A stretch of 64,000 bases of DNA from Dokdonella immobilis (lineage in GTDB: Bacteria; Pseudomonadota; Gammaproteobacteria; Xanthomonadales; Rhodanobacteraceae): assembly GCF_900115085.1 (NCBI RefSeq), contig NZ_FOVF01000002.1, positions 1-64,000 of the forward strand, written 5' to 3'. Each line of letters starts with the position of its first letter. Position 1 is the stretch's first letter. Below, piece after piece: positions 57,826 to 64,000 of this stretch. Both the position numbers and the translations under genes were made by a program. The notes beneath the pieces are model-generated. The model worked only from the letters and a program-made list of their open reading frames with translations. It did not search any database and was not told the origin of the DNA.

Positions 57826-58589
57826 GAATTGAGCCGTTGTGGATACCCGCAAGTTCGCCGCGCCTGTTCGGCGTGCTGCACGTCGCCACCGCACCGGCAC
57901 GCGCCGCCATCCTGCTGTGCGCACCGATCCTGCACGAGTACGTGCGCAGCCACCGCCTGTTCGCCCTGCTCGCGCATGAACTGTGCGAGCGCGGCTTCGA
58001 CGTGCTGCGATTCGACTACCGCGGCTGCGGCGATTCCGAAGGCGACGCCGAGGAATTCCTGATGTCGCAGGCAGACGCCGAAGCCGCGTTCTGCGCGGAT
58101 TTCCTGCGCCGCAGGAACCCCGCCGTGCCGCTGGTCGCGCTCGGCGTTCGCGCCGGCGCGCATGTCGCCGCCCGGCTCGTGCGCGAACGCATCGCCGACG
58201 CGCTCTGGCTGTGGCAGCCGGTCGTCGACGGCGCGTCCTACCTGGCCGGCCTGCGCCAGCGCGATGCCGACGAGCGCAGTTCGCCGATGCGCTATCCGAT
58301 GGCGCGCACGATCCCGCCCGGCGCCACGGACTCCCTGATGGGCTATCCGTTCACGACCCGGTTGTTCGACGAGCTCGAACAACTGGCCTGGTCCGATGCC
58401 GGCATCGATGCGGCGCGCGTGACCCTGCTCGACGCCGGCGTCGGCGCGGCATCGCCGGCCCATGCGCGCTTCGTCGAACTGCCCGTGCCGCTGTCGGCCT
58501 GGGCCGAGGAGATTGACATGTCGCGCGTCGCCGTCGCGCCGATTCGCACGATCGCCGATGCGCTTGCCGCAGGAACCATCGCACGATGA
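57822..58589 (+). CDS. Alpha/beta-hydrolase, exosortase-A hydrolase-2-like, without nucleophile serine
   Basis: 255 residues from GTG 57822, which overlaps the NRPS stop (GTGA). The fold is clear: oxyanion-side CAPILHEYVRSHR, FDYRGCGDSEGD after strand 4, and a nucleophile-elbow position at LVALGVRAGAHVA. At that elbow Arg110 stands where Gly-x-Ser-x-Gly would place Ser. A similar Gly-x-Arg-x-Gly is, to my memory, usual in the TIGR03101-type hydrolase of exosortase-A loci, so the protein may be non-catalytic or use another residue. It could serve as a release or editing factor for the NRPS, which lacks a thioesterase. It is coupled on both sides by 4-nt overlaps. Confidence 0.8.
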
Positions 58590-59377
58590 GCAGCGAGGAG
58601 ATCGTCATTCTCGAAGAAGGCCGCTTCGGGGTGCTGGCCGGGCCGCCGCCGGAGCAGGGCAGCGGCGTCTGCGTGCTGCTGCTCAATGCCGGCTTCATCC
58701 ACCGCAGCGGGCCGTTCCGCCTGCACACGCGGCTGGCCCGGCGCCTCGCCGCGAGCGGCCATGCCTCGCTGCGTTTCGATGCGCCCGGCGTCGGCGATTC
58801 GATCGCGCGCAGCGACGTGCCGCTGGTACAGACGATCCGTGCGGCCATGGACGTGCTGCAGTTCCGCCACGGTTATTCGAGGTTCGTCGTCGGGGGCCTG
58901 TGCAGCGCGGCCGATCTCGGCTGGCAGGTGGCCCTGGCCGATGCGCGCGTCTGCGGCCTGCTCTCGATCGACGGCCTGGCGCGCAAGGGCTGGTGGTATC
59001 GTTTCGCCAGGCTGCGCCGCGGCCTGGCCAAGAACCCCGTGGCCTGGGTACGCGCGCTGCACCGGCGCGTGCGGCCACGCCCGGGACCGGGCATGACCGA
59101 CGCCGACCTGCGCGACTGGCCGGCGGACGGTCTCGAGCGCGCGCAGTTCGCCCAATTGATCGAGCGCGGCGTGTCGATGTTCTTTCTGTTCACCGGCGGC
59201 GCGAGCTACTTCCTGCACCGTCGCCAATTCGGCGAGACCTACGGCGCCGCGAGCCGATCGGCCGCGGTCGCATTCGAACACTGGCCGCTGTGCGACCACA
59301 CCTTCTTTGCCGCCGCCGATCGCCTGCGCCTGATCGATTCGATCGACGATTGGATGGGGCGCCACCTGCGGCGTTAA
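58586..59377 (+). CDS. Alpha/beta-hydrolase, exosortase-A hydrolase-1-like, with cysteine elbow
   Basis: 263 residues from ATG 58586, overlapping the previous gene by 4 nt. Alpha/beta-hydrolase core: LLLNAGFIHRSGPFRLHTRL, SLRFDAPGVGDS, and an elbow VVGGLCSAADLG in which Cys106 occupies the nucleophile place (Gly-Leu-Cys-Ser-Ala). A late catalytic His is likely in PLCDHTFFAA. It resembles the TIGR03100-type hydrolase (name from memory) that usually stands beside the previous type in exosortase-A loci. As the last gene of the megasynthase operon it is the best candidate for product release or transfer. Acceptor and substrate are unknown. Confidence 0.82.
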   Translation: MSSEEIVILEEGRFGVLAGPPPEQGSGVCVLLLNAGFIHRSGPFRLHTRLARRLAASGHASLRFDAPGVGDSIARSDVPLVQTIRAAMDVLQFRHGYSRFVVGGLCSAADLGWQVALADARVCGLLSIDGLARKGWWYRFARLRRGLAKNPVAWVRALHRRVRPRPGPGMTDADLRDWPADGLERAQFAQLIERGVSMFFLFTGGASYFLHRRQFGETYGAASRSAAVAFEHWPLCDHTFFAAADRLRLIDSIDDWMGRHLRR

Positions 59378-59526
59378 GATGCGTGCCTGCATCCGGTCAT
59401 TCGCCGGATTTTCGATTCGCCGGATGCCGGCAGCCCATTCAGGACGATCGCGTGCCGAGTGTCCGTACAACGGCCTCCAGAGGCCGGCGGCCCGGACTCC
59501 GTGGCAGCAACGAGAAGGAAACCACC

Positions 59527-60801
59527 ATGCATCCATTCGATCCGACCCGGGCCCTGCGCGGATTTCTCCTGGCCCTCGCCCTGGCCTTGCCCGGCCTCGC
59601 CGGCGCCACGATTCCGGGCGACCTGCACCTGACCTCGGTCGCCACCGGCCTCAACAACCCGGTCGCCATCCGCAGTCCGAACGATGGCAGCGGGCGCCTG
59701 TTCGTGGTCGAGCGCGGCGGCGCGATCCGCATCATCAACGCGGCCGGCACCCTGCTGACCACGCCGTACTACACGCGTTCGGTCGATACCTCGGATGTCG
59801 AGCGCGGCCTGCTTGGCCTCGCCTTCGATCCCGCCTTCGCCAGCAACGGCACGCTCTACATCGTCTACTCGGGCAGCGGCGCCAACGGCGAGATCCTGCG
59901 CCGGCTGGTGGCGAGCAACCCGGCCGCCAACACGTTCTCGGGCAGCGACACCGAGGTGATGCGCATCCCGCTGTTCTACAACCACAACGGCGGCGACATC
60001 CATTTCGGGCCGGACAACTACCTCTACTGGAGCACCGGTTCGGGCACCGGTTCGTTCGATCCCGAGGATCTCGCCCAGAACCTCTGGAAGAAGACCGTCA
60101 GCAACGTCACCTACTACCTGATGGGCAAGATCCTGCGCCTCGACGTGCGCAACCCGACGGCCTCGGCGGCGGCCAACCAATGCGGCGCCACGGCGGGCCA
60201 AGCGGCGCAGTATTCGATTCCGGCCGGCAATCCCTATGCCGGCACGGCCAATACCTGCGCCGAGATCTGGCTGTACGGATTCCGCAACCCCTGGCGCTTC
60301 AGCATCGATCGTCTCAATGGCGAGATCTGGATCGGCGATGTCGGCGAAGGCAACTGGGAAGAGATCGACCGCTACGCGAGCGGCAACCGCAACTTCGGTT
60401 ACCCGCAATGCGAGGGCAACCACCCCGGCCGACCGGGCGGCACCGGATCCACCTGTCCGGCCACCTACGGCACGGTCGGGCCGGTCATGGAGTATTCGCA
60501 CGCCAACAGCCGTTGCTCGGTCGCCGGCGGGGTGCGCTACCGCGGCCCGATCAGTCCGCTCAACGGGCACTTCATCTTCGGCGATTCGTGCACGAGCGAA
60601 GTCTTCATCGGCACCGAAGGCGGTGGCGGCAACTGGACGTTCTCGGTCTTCCCTTCGGGCATCGCCCCCGGCTACGGCACGGTCAGCGCCTTCGGCGAAG
60701 GCCCGAACGGTGACCTCTACCTGGTCGACCACCAGAACGGGCGCATCTGGCGCTTCGATTCGGCGGCGTCGGACCTGATCTTTGCGAACGGGTTCGAGTA
60801 G
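59527..60801 (+). CDS. Secreted PQQ-dependent glucose/sorbosone-dehydrogenase-like protein with FANGFE tag
   Basis: 424 residues from ATG 59527 (GAAGGAAA upstream). Signal peptide: GFLLALALALPGLAGA. The rest is a six-bladed propeller of the soluble glucose dehydrogenase / Hedgehog-interacting-like family: LNNPVAIRSPNDGSGRLFVV, ERGLLGLAFDPAFASNGTLY, NHNGGDIHFGPDNYLYWSTG, RNPWRFSIDRLNGEIWIGDV, AFGEGPNGDLYLVDHQNGRI. The catalytic His of the family could be that in NHNGGDIHF. It probably oxidises sugars in the periplasm with PQQ, but many relatives are untested. It ends SDLIFANGFE, the terminal motif shared with two other secreted proteins. A terminator follows at 60898. Confidence 0.87.
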   Translation: MHPFDPTRALRGFLLALALALPGLAGATIPGDLHLTSVATGLNNPVAIRSPNDGSGRLFVVERGGAIRIINAAGTLLTTPYYTRSVDTSDVERGLLGLAFDPAFASNGTLYIVYSGSGANGEILRRLVASNPAANTFSGSDTEVMRIPLFYNHNGGDIHFGPDNYLYWSTGSGTGSFDPEDLAQNLWKKTVSNVTYYLMGKILRLDVRNPTASAAANQCGATAGQAAQYSIPAGNPYAGTANTCAEIWLYGFRNPWRFSIDRLNGEIWIGDVGEGNWEEIDRYASGNRNFGYPQCEGNHPGRPGGTGSTCPATYGTVGPVMEYSHANSRCSVAGGVRYRGPISPLNGHFIFGDSCTSEVFIGTEGGGGNWTFSVFPSGIAPGYGTVSAFGEGPNGDLYLVDHQNGRIWRFDSAASDLIFANGFE

Positions 60802-60897
60802 CTCTCGGGACTTGCCGGTCGAAATTGGACGCTTCTTTCGCCAACGCGAGAGGGAGAAAAAGCCGCACCAAGCATCGACTTTCCCTTTGGGGGGAGA

Positions 60898-60921
60898 CAA
60901 AACGGCAGGATTGCCGTTTTG
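60898..60921 (+). terminator. Rho-independent terminator after the propeller dehydrogenase
   Basis: Perfect 10-bp stem CAAAACGGCA / TGCCGTTTTG with GGAT loop, a T4 run in the 3' arm, 97 nt after the stop codon. The flanking gap 60802-61150 holds no supported gene. Confidence 0.6.
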
Positions 60922-61150
60922 AGCAGCGAATGCTGCCCGGAGGTTGAGCCCCATGGATGGGGCGAATTCACCTGCCGACAGGCCGGTGAGGGTGGGCGCG
61001 CGAAGCGCTTGGCCACTGGCTCAAGTCAGGCTTGTGGACAAGACATTTTGGGGCTCTGTCTTATGCAGAAGACTTCGACCGCACCCACCTGGGTTCAAGG
61101 CTCGAGATCCGGCCCAGCAAACCGCGCCCGGCGATGATGGAGGTACCCGC

Positions 61151-61561
61151 GTGGGAATCGTCATCCGCGGCGGAGTCGACGACGTCGTGAACCGCGGCGG
61201 CGTGGACCCATTGCGATTCTCGGTCTGGGACGACGGCCAGGAACTGGACTTCAAGGTGCTGGACATACCCATCGGCCGCGGCGGCACCGTCACCGTGCGC
61301 CTCGGCTTCGATGGGCGCTACGCCATCGAAGCCGACGGCATAGGCATTGCCATCATGGCCGGTTCGGAAGCACACGGCGAACGCGTATTCGATCTGGATC
61401 CGCCTTTACGGATGCGTCGTCGTCGACATGAGTCAGCGCATGATCGGGACAAATGTGACCCGGGATTCGATCGGCCACGGCAATCGATCGAAGTGCGCGG
61501 CGGATCGCGACGTGCCGAGAAAAGCGATCAATCGGGACTCAGGACTCCGGGTCGAACATGA
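61151..61561 (+). CDS. Hypothetical protein
   Basis: 136 residues from GTG 61151, chosen because GGAGGT lies 6 nt upstream; the open frame extends further back without any such signal. The first 90 residues look like a small all-beta protein with strongly G/C-ended codons (VGIVIRGGVDDVVNRGG, FSVWDDGQELDFKVLDIPIG, GGTVTVRLGFDGRYAIEADG). The last 45 residues are Arg- and Asp-rich and overlap the end of the YCII gene on the other strand, so a frameshift or misplaced stop near 61430 is possible. I recognise no family. Confidence 0.5.
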   Translation: MGIVIRGGVDDVVNRGGVDPLRFSVWDDGQELDFKVLDIPIGRGGTVTVRLGFDGRYAIEADGIGIAIMAGSEAHGERVFDLDPPLRMRRRRHESAHDRDKCDPGFDRPRQSIEVRGGSRRAEKSDQSGLRTPGRT

Positions 61562-61877
61562 TCTCGCGCACTTCCTGGGCGCAACGGCAGGCCGCGGCGA
61601 ACTTGGCGGCCCACGTCAGGGCCTCATCCCGGGTCGGCACTTCGATGATCGAGAAGCCGCCAAGGACGGCCTTGGTTTCGGGGTAGGGGCCGGCGGTGAC
61701 CGTTCCGTCAATGGCGACGATGCTGGCTTGCTGGGTCAGCAGGCCGCCGCCGAAGATCCAGGCGCCTGCGGCCTTGGCTTCGCGCACGACGGCGCGGGCG
61801 GCCGCATCCACGGCGGGGAGGTCGGCTTCGGCAATCCGCATGGTTCCGTCATCGAATGAGATCAGGAATCGCTTCAT
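61539..61877 (-). CDS. YCII-related (DGPF-type) protein
   Basis: 112 residues from ATG 61877, with GGGAGA upstream. It is a small ferredoxin-like-fold YCII/DGPF domain: MKRFLISFDDGTMRIAEADL at the N-terminus, AAGAWIFGGGLLTQQASIVA, then DGTVTAGPYPETKAVLGGFS and IIEVPTRDEALTWAAKF. This is the order seen in DGPF-domain proteins that are often encoded with ECF sigma factors or with AHSA1 proteins. Function is not established. It lies downstream of the ArsR and AHSA1 genes on the same strand, 236 nt after AHSA1, so it may be a third member of that cassette. Its end overlaps the opposite hypothetical gene. Confidence 0.82.
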   Translation of the reverse strand: MKRFLISFDDGTMRIAEADLPAVDAAARAVVREAKAAGAWIFGGGLLTQQASIVAIDGTVTAGPYPETKAVLGGFSIIEVPTRDEALTWAAKFAAACRCAQEVREIMFDPES

Positions 61878-61961
61878 TTCTGTCTCCCGCTCCAGGGTCC
61901 GTTGTCGGGTACCGGGGAGCATACGGCGAATGGCATCTTTGCTAGAAGGTTGTCGCCGTCA

Positions 61962-61998
61962 TCCTTCGACTTCGCTGCGCTACGCTCAGGACGAACGG
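61962..61998. repeat. 37-nt dispersed palindromic repeat, copy 2
   Basis: Identical over 37 nt to 7024-7060; begins TCCTTCGACTTCGCTGCG and ends CAGGACGAACGG. Lies between the AHSA1 and YCII genes. Confidence 0.85.
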
Positions 61999-62113
61999 AG
62001 TGATTCCTTCTTTGCAGCGGAGGCCAAGGGTCGATCTGCGGGTTGGTTGGCGCTTGCGGAGGCGGTGTCGGCGTGAAAGCCGTGAAGCGACGACCGACCC
62101 GGATGGTACCGGA

Positions 62114-62602
62114 CTACTTCATCGCTATGACGTGCGCCACGAATTGGTCGATGGCGATTTCGGTGCCCTGGTAGAAGCCGGATTCCCTGTTGGTCTGGAA
62201 GTCGGTTTCGTTGCGGTGCAGGGCCGTGAACACGTAGCGCGTTCCGCTGCCGTCGGATGCCATCTGCATGATCGCGGTGATCGGGATGTCGTCGAAGACT
62301 GCCGGCCGGTATCCGGGGAACAGCATCGAAGTCCAGACCAGGCGTTGCAGCGGAACGACCTCGAGGACGCAGCCGAGGTTCGGTGAATCGGGGCCGTCGC
62401 CGACGGCGATGTCGATGCGGATGATGCCGCCTGGGCGCAGGTCCAGTTCGGCATGCGAGACGCGTCCCCAGGCCCTGGGCATGTACCAGGCCGCGAGGTG
62501 CTCGGGCTTCGTCAACGCTTCCCAGACCAGGCGCGTCGGTGCATCGATGAAGCGTTCGATGGCGAAGTCGGTTTTCGGATCGAACGGGAAGGGTGGGTTC
62601 AT
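62114..62602 (-). CDS. AHSA1/SRPBCC-domain protein
   Basis: 162 residues from ATG 62602, overlapping the ArsR stop by 4 nt. It is a single START-like SRPBCC domain of the AHSA1 (Aha1 C-terminal homologue) branch: FAIERFIDAPTRLVWEALTK with the signature PEHLAAWYMPRAWG, then AELDLRPGGIIRIDI, LQRLVWTSMLF and the C-terminal long helix ESGFYQGTEIAIDQFVAHV. These proteins form a hydrophobic cavity for an unknown ligand. In many bacteria they are co-transcribed with an ArsR-type repressor, as here, which may sense the same signal. Cytoplasmic; no catalytic motif known. Confidence 0.88.
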   Translation of the reverse strand: MNPPFPFDPKTDFAIERFIDAPTRLVWEALTKPEHLAAWYMPRAWGRVSHAELDLRPGGIIRIDIAVGDGPDSPNLGCVLEVVPLQRLVWTSMLFPGYRPAVFDDIPITAIMQMASDGSGTRYVFTALHRNETDFQTNRESGFYQGTEIAIDQFVAHVIAMK

Positions 62603-62940
62603 GTCTGCGGTTCCTTTTCCTTGAGTTCAGTGACGTACCGGTCGAAGCGGTCGAGGCGCGCCTCCCATGCCTGTCGGCGCGCGCTGAGCCAGTTCTCGGC
62701 GACCTTGAAGCGCTCGGGCGCGATCGCATACGTGCGCACGCGCCCGCGCTTGCTCGATTTCACGAGCCGGCTGCGTTCGAGCACCGACAGGTGCTGCACG
62801 AACGAGGGCAGTTGCATGTCGAACGGGGCGGCCAGTTCGCCGACCGTGGCCGGTGCGCGCGAAAGGCGCTCGAGGACCTTGCGCCGGGTCGGGTTGGACA
62901 GGGCGAGAAACACGGCGTCGGCGACGGCGGACTGGGCCAC
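62599..62940 (-). CDS. ArsR-family winged-helix regulator
   Basis: 113 residues from GTG 62940 with AAAGGA at good spacing. Winged helix: VFLALSNPTRRKVLERLSRA, the recognition region TVGELAAPFDMQLPSFVQHL and wing RSRLVKSSKRGRVRTYAIAP, followed by a charged helix ending in LKEKEPQT. It belongs to the metal-free ArsR group that travels with AHSA1 proteins; the ELCVCDL-type metal site of arsenic sensors is absent. It probably represses its own operon (ArsR-AHSA1, perhaps YCII). The AT-rich dyad at 63004-63026, 64 nt before its start, is the obvious operator candidate. Confidence 0.88.
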   Translation of the reverse strand: MAQSAVADAVFLALSNPTRRKVLERLSRAPATVGELAAPFDMQLPSFVQHLSVLERSRLVKSSKRGRVRTYAIAPERFKVAENWLSARRQAWEARLDRFDRYVTELKEKEPQT

Positions 62941-63003
62941 TTCGTTTTCCTTTGCCGGGATGGGCGAGGCTGTTGCGTTGCCCGAGTCTACGCTGCGCCA
63001 ATG

Positions 63004-63026
63004 CTAAGGTAAATACCTAAGTATTG
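63004..63026 (-). promoter_or_regulatory. AT-rich dyad, candidate operator of the ArsR-AHSA1 operon
   Basis: Two overlapping dyads, AGGT-AAAT-ACCT (63007-63018) and AATAC-CTAA-GTATT (63012-63025), in an AT-rich island that stands out from the G+C-rich surroundings. It lies 64-86 nt upstream of the ArsR start codon. The rest of the 62941-63248 gap has no gene. Confidence 0.55.
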
Positions 63027-63187
63027 ATCGCATGATCGAGCGACGGGCCAGGTTTGTCGCCGCCCGGATGGATCGGGCGCCTCGCCGGAAGGAGACGATG
63101 CGGCGGTGATGGGATCGAGGCATCGCTCGCGCCTCGATGCGCGCCGGATGCCGTTCCATCGAGATCGTATGCATGACGCCGCGGGTG

Positions 63188-63224
63188 TCCTTCGACGCCG
63201 CTTCGCTGTGTTCAGGACGAACGG
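63188..63224. repeat. 37-nt dispersed palindromic repeat, diverged copy 3
   Basis: Same ends (TCCTTCGAC, CAGGACGAACGG) and length as 7024-7060 and 61962-61998, with a changed centre. Confidence 0.7.
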
Positions 63225-63248
63225 AATTTCCGCAACGGGTTGGCCGGC

Positions 63249-64000
63249 TCAGGGGTGGCGCCGGAACAGGTTCAGGACCCGGCGCTTGAGGGCGAGGACG
63301 CGCATGGCGCGTGCCTCGCGGCGGATGTCCGGGTTGGCGGAGGTCTTCTGCGCAGTGCGGATCCAGCGCCGGGCATCGCCGAAGCGGTTTTCGAACACGG
63401 CGCCGCGTGCATTGCGCAGGTAGGCGGCGGCCAGTGCGCGCTGGCCGACGTCGGCCGGCACCTTGTCACCGGCGGCGGCCACCGCACGCTCGATCACCCG
63501 GGTGTAGTCGTCATAGGTACGCGACAGCGAAGACAGGCCGTCATGGCCGCGGATGGCGCGGGCGAGCACTTCGTCGATCACGCCGATCGGCCAGTGCGCG
63601 GCCACGCGCAGGTGGAAGTCGAGGTCCTCGGCCGTGGCCAGTGATTCGTCGAACCCGCCGACGTCGGCGAACACTTCGCGGCGGAACATGGCCGAGACCG
63701 GTGCCAGGGCCGGGTTCTGCAGGACGCTGCCGAGCACCCAGCCGTCCTCTTGGATCACCTCGCGGCGACGGAAGCGGTCGATCGGCTTGCGTTCGATATC
63801 GATGCGCTCGACATCGCAGAGGACCATGCCGAACCCGGGATGGGCCTCGAGCCAGGCGACCTGGCGTTCGGTTTTCTCCGGCAGCCATTCGTCGTCGCTG
63901 TCGAGCAGGGCGAGGTAGCGGCCGCGAGCCATGGCCATGCCGCGGTTGCGCGCCGCCGAGACGCCGGCATTGGCCTGACGCACCTGGATGATGCGGTCGC
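63249..64000 (-). CDS. Glycosyltransferase family 2 (partial, 5' end beyond the right edge)
   Basis: About 250 visible residues; the frame is open to position 64000, so the N-terminus is missing. GT-A fold features are present: VRQANAGVSAARNRG (nucleotide-sugar pocket), then YLALLDSDDEWLPEKTERQV containing the DxD-type metal motif DSDD, the MFRREVFADVGGFDES acceptor region and ATAEDLDFHLRVA with the ED(L) catalytic-base motif. The C-terminus is an Arg-rich helix. Such enzymes add sugars to surface polysaccharides from nucleotide sugars. It may begin a further part of the exopolysaccharide locus to the right, although the ArsR cassette and other genes separate it from the sugar transferase at 33656. 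Confidence 0.9.
   Translation of the reverse strand, partial: DRIIQVRQANAGVSAARNRGMAMARGRYLALLDSDDEWLPEKTERQVAWLEAHPGFGMVLCDVERIDIERKPIDRFRRREVIQEDGWVLGSVLQNPALAPVSAMFRREVFADVGGFDESLATAEDLDFHLRVAAHWPIGVIDEVLARAIRGHDGLSSLSRTYDDYTRVIERAVAAAGDKVPADVGQRALAAAYLRNARGAVFENRFGDARRWIRTAQKTSANPDIRREARAMRVLALKRRVLNLFRRHP

Noticed and set aside
61061-61375. Minus-strand frame opposite the hypothetical gene at 61151
   Set aside because: The plus-strand frame has GGAGGT before its start and stronger third-position G/C bias; the minus frame has neither.

Overview
The window is a G+C-rich chromosomal segment, with G/C strongly preferred at third codon positions and an excess of secreted peptidases and peptide transporters. 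The gene set (lipoprotein Dcp, POT and OPT peptide transporters, PEP carboxylase, exosortase-A-type exopolysaccharide genes) and the dispersed intergenic repeats suggest a gammaproteobacterium of the Lysobacterales/Xanthomonadales. This is inference from gene content only; no rRNA, tRNA or CRISPR array was seen.

Layout. 1-330: the 5' end of an IS3-family element (OrfA plus a poly-A slippery site), cut by the window edge. 390-1850: poorly conserved small genes, including a probably broken lipoprotein gene. 2257-17477: a peptide and nitrogen scavenging block with M3 dipeptidase Dcp, a secreted amidohydrolase, divergent POT and OPT peptide transporters, PEP carboxylase and a large propeller-amidohydrolase. 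It is separated by arrays of palindromic repeats. 18172-22586: a small operon (hypothetical, bioD, TMEM175-like channel), free-methionine-sulfoxide reductase with a TfoX-C protein, a LOG-family nucleoside hydrolase and a hypothetical. 22829-33252: a TPR regulator-like membrane protein translationally coupled to an Arg-rich leader peptide, a DUF885 lipoprotein, a decayed paralogue of the TPR gene, a GGDEF/EAL protein, a flavin reductase and glmS.

33656-59377 is the accessory heart of the window. It starts with an EpsB_2-type sugar transferase and the acyl carrier protein, acyl-AMP ligase and PLP decarboxylase normally found with exosortase-A exopolysaccharide systems. It then runs into a TIGR04325-like methyltransferase, a JmjC-type oxygenase and two giant megasynthases. 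The first reads A-PCP-KS-AT-ACP-aminotransferase, the second C-A-PCP-C-(dead A)-PCP. Two alpha/beta hydrolases that resemble the exosortase-A hydrolase pair follow, and the last four genes overlap by 4 nt each. Read by colinearity, the line would convert an amino acid (valine-like code) to a beta-amino-gamma-amino ('aminostatine'-type) unit, add glycine, and finish on a carrier protein whose own adenylation domain is dead and which has no thioesterase. Linkage of this product to the exopolysaccharide is a hypothesis.

59527-64000: a secreted glucose/sorbosone-dehydrogenase-like protein, an unknown small protein, an ArsR / AHSA1 / YCII cassette with an AT-rich dyad in front of it, and a glycosyltransferase running off the right edge. 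Three unrelated secreted proteins in the window end in the same short motif (FANGFE / YSNGFE / FADSFD), a candidate C-terminal sorting tag. Two near-identical 166-bp full-length palindromes (21178 and 41041) are MITE/ERIC-like mobile repeats.
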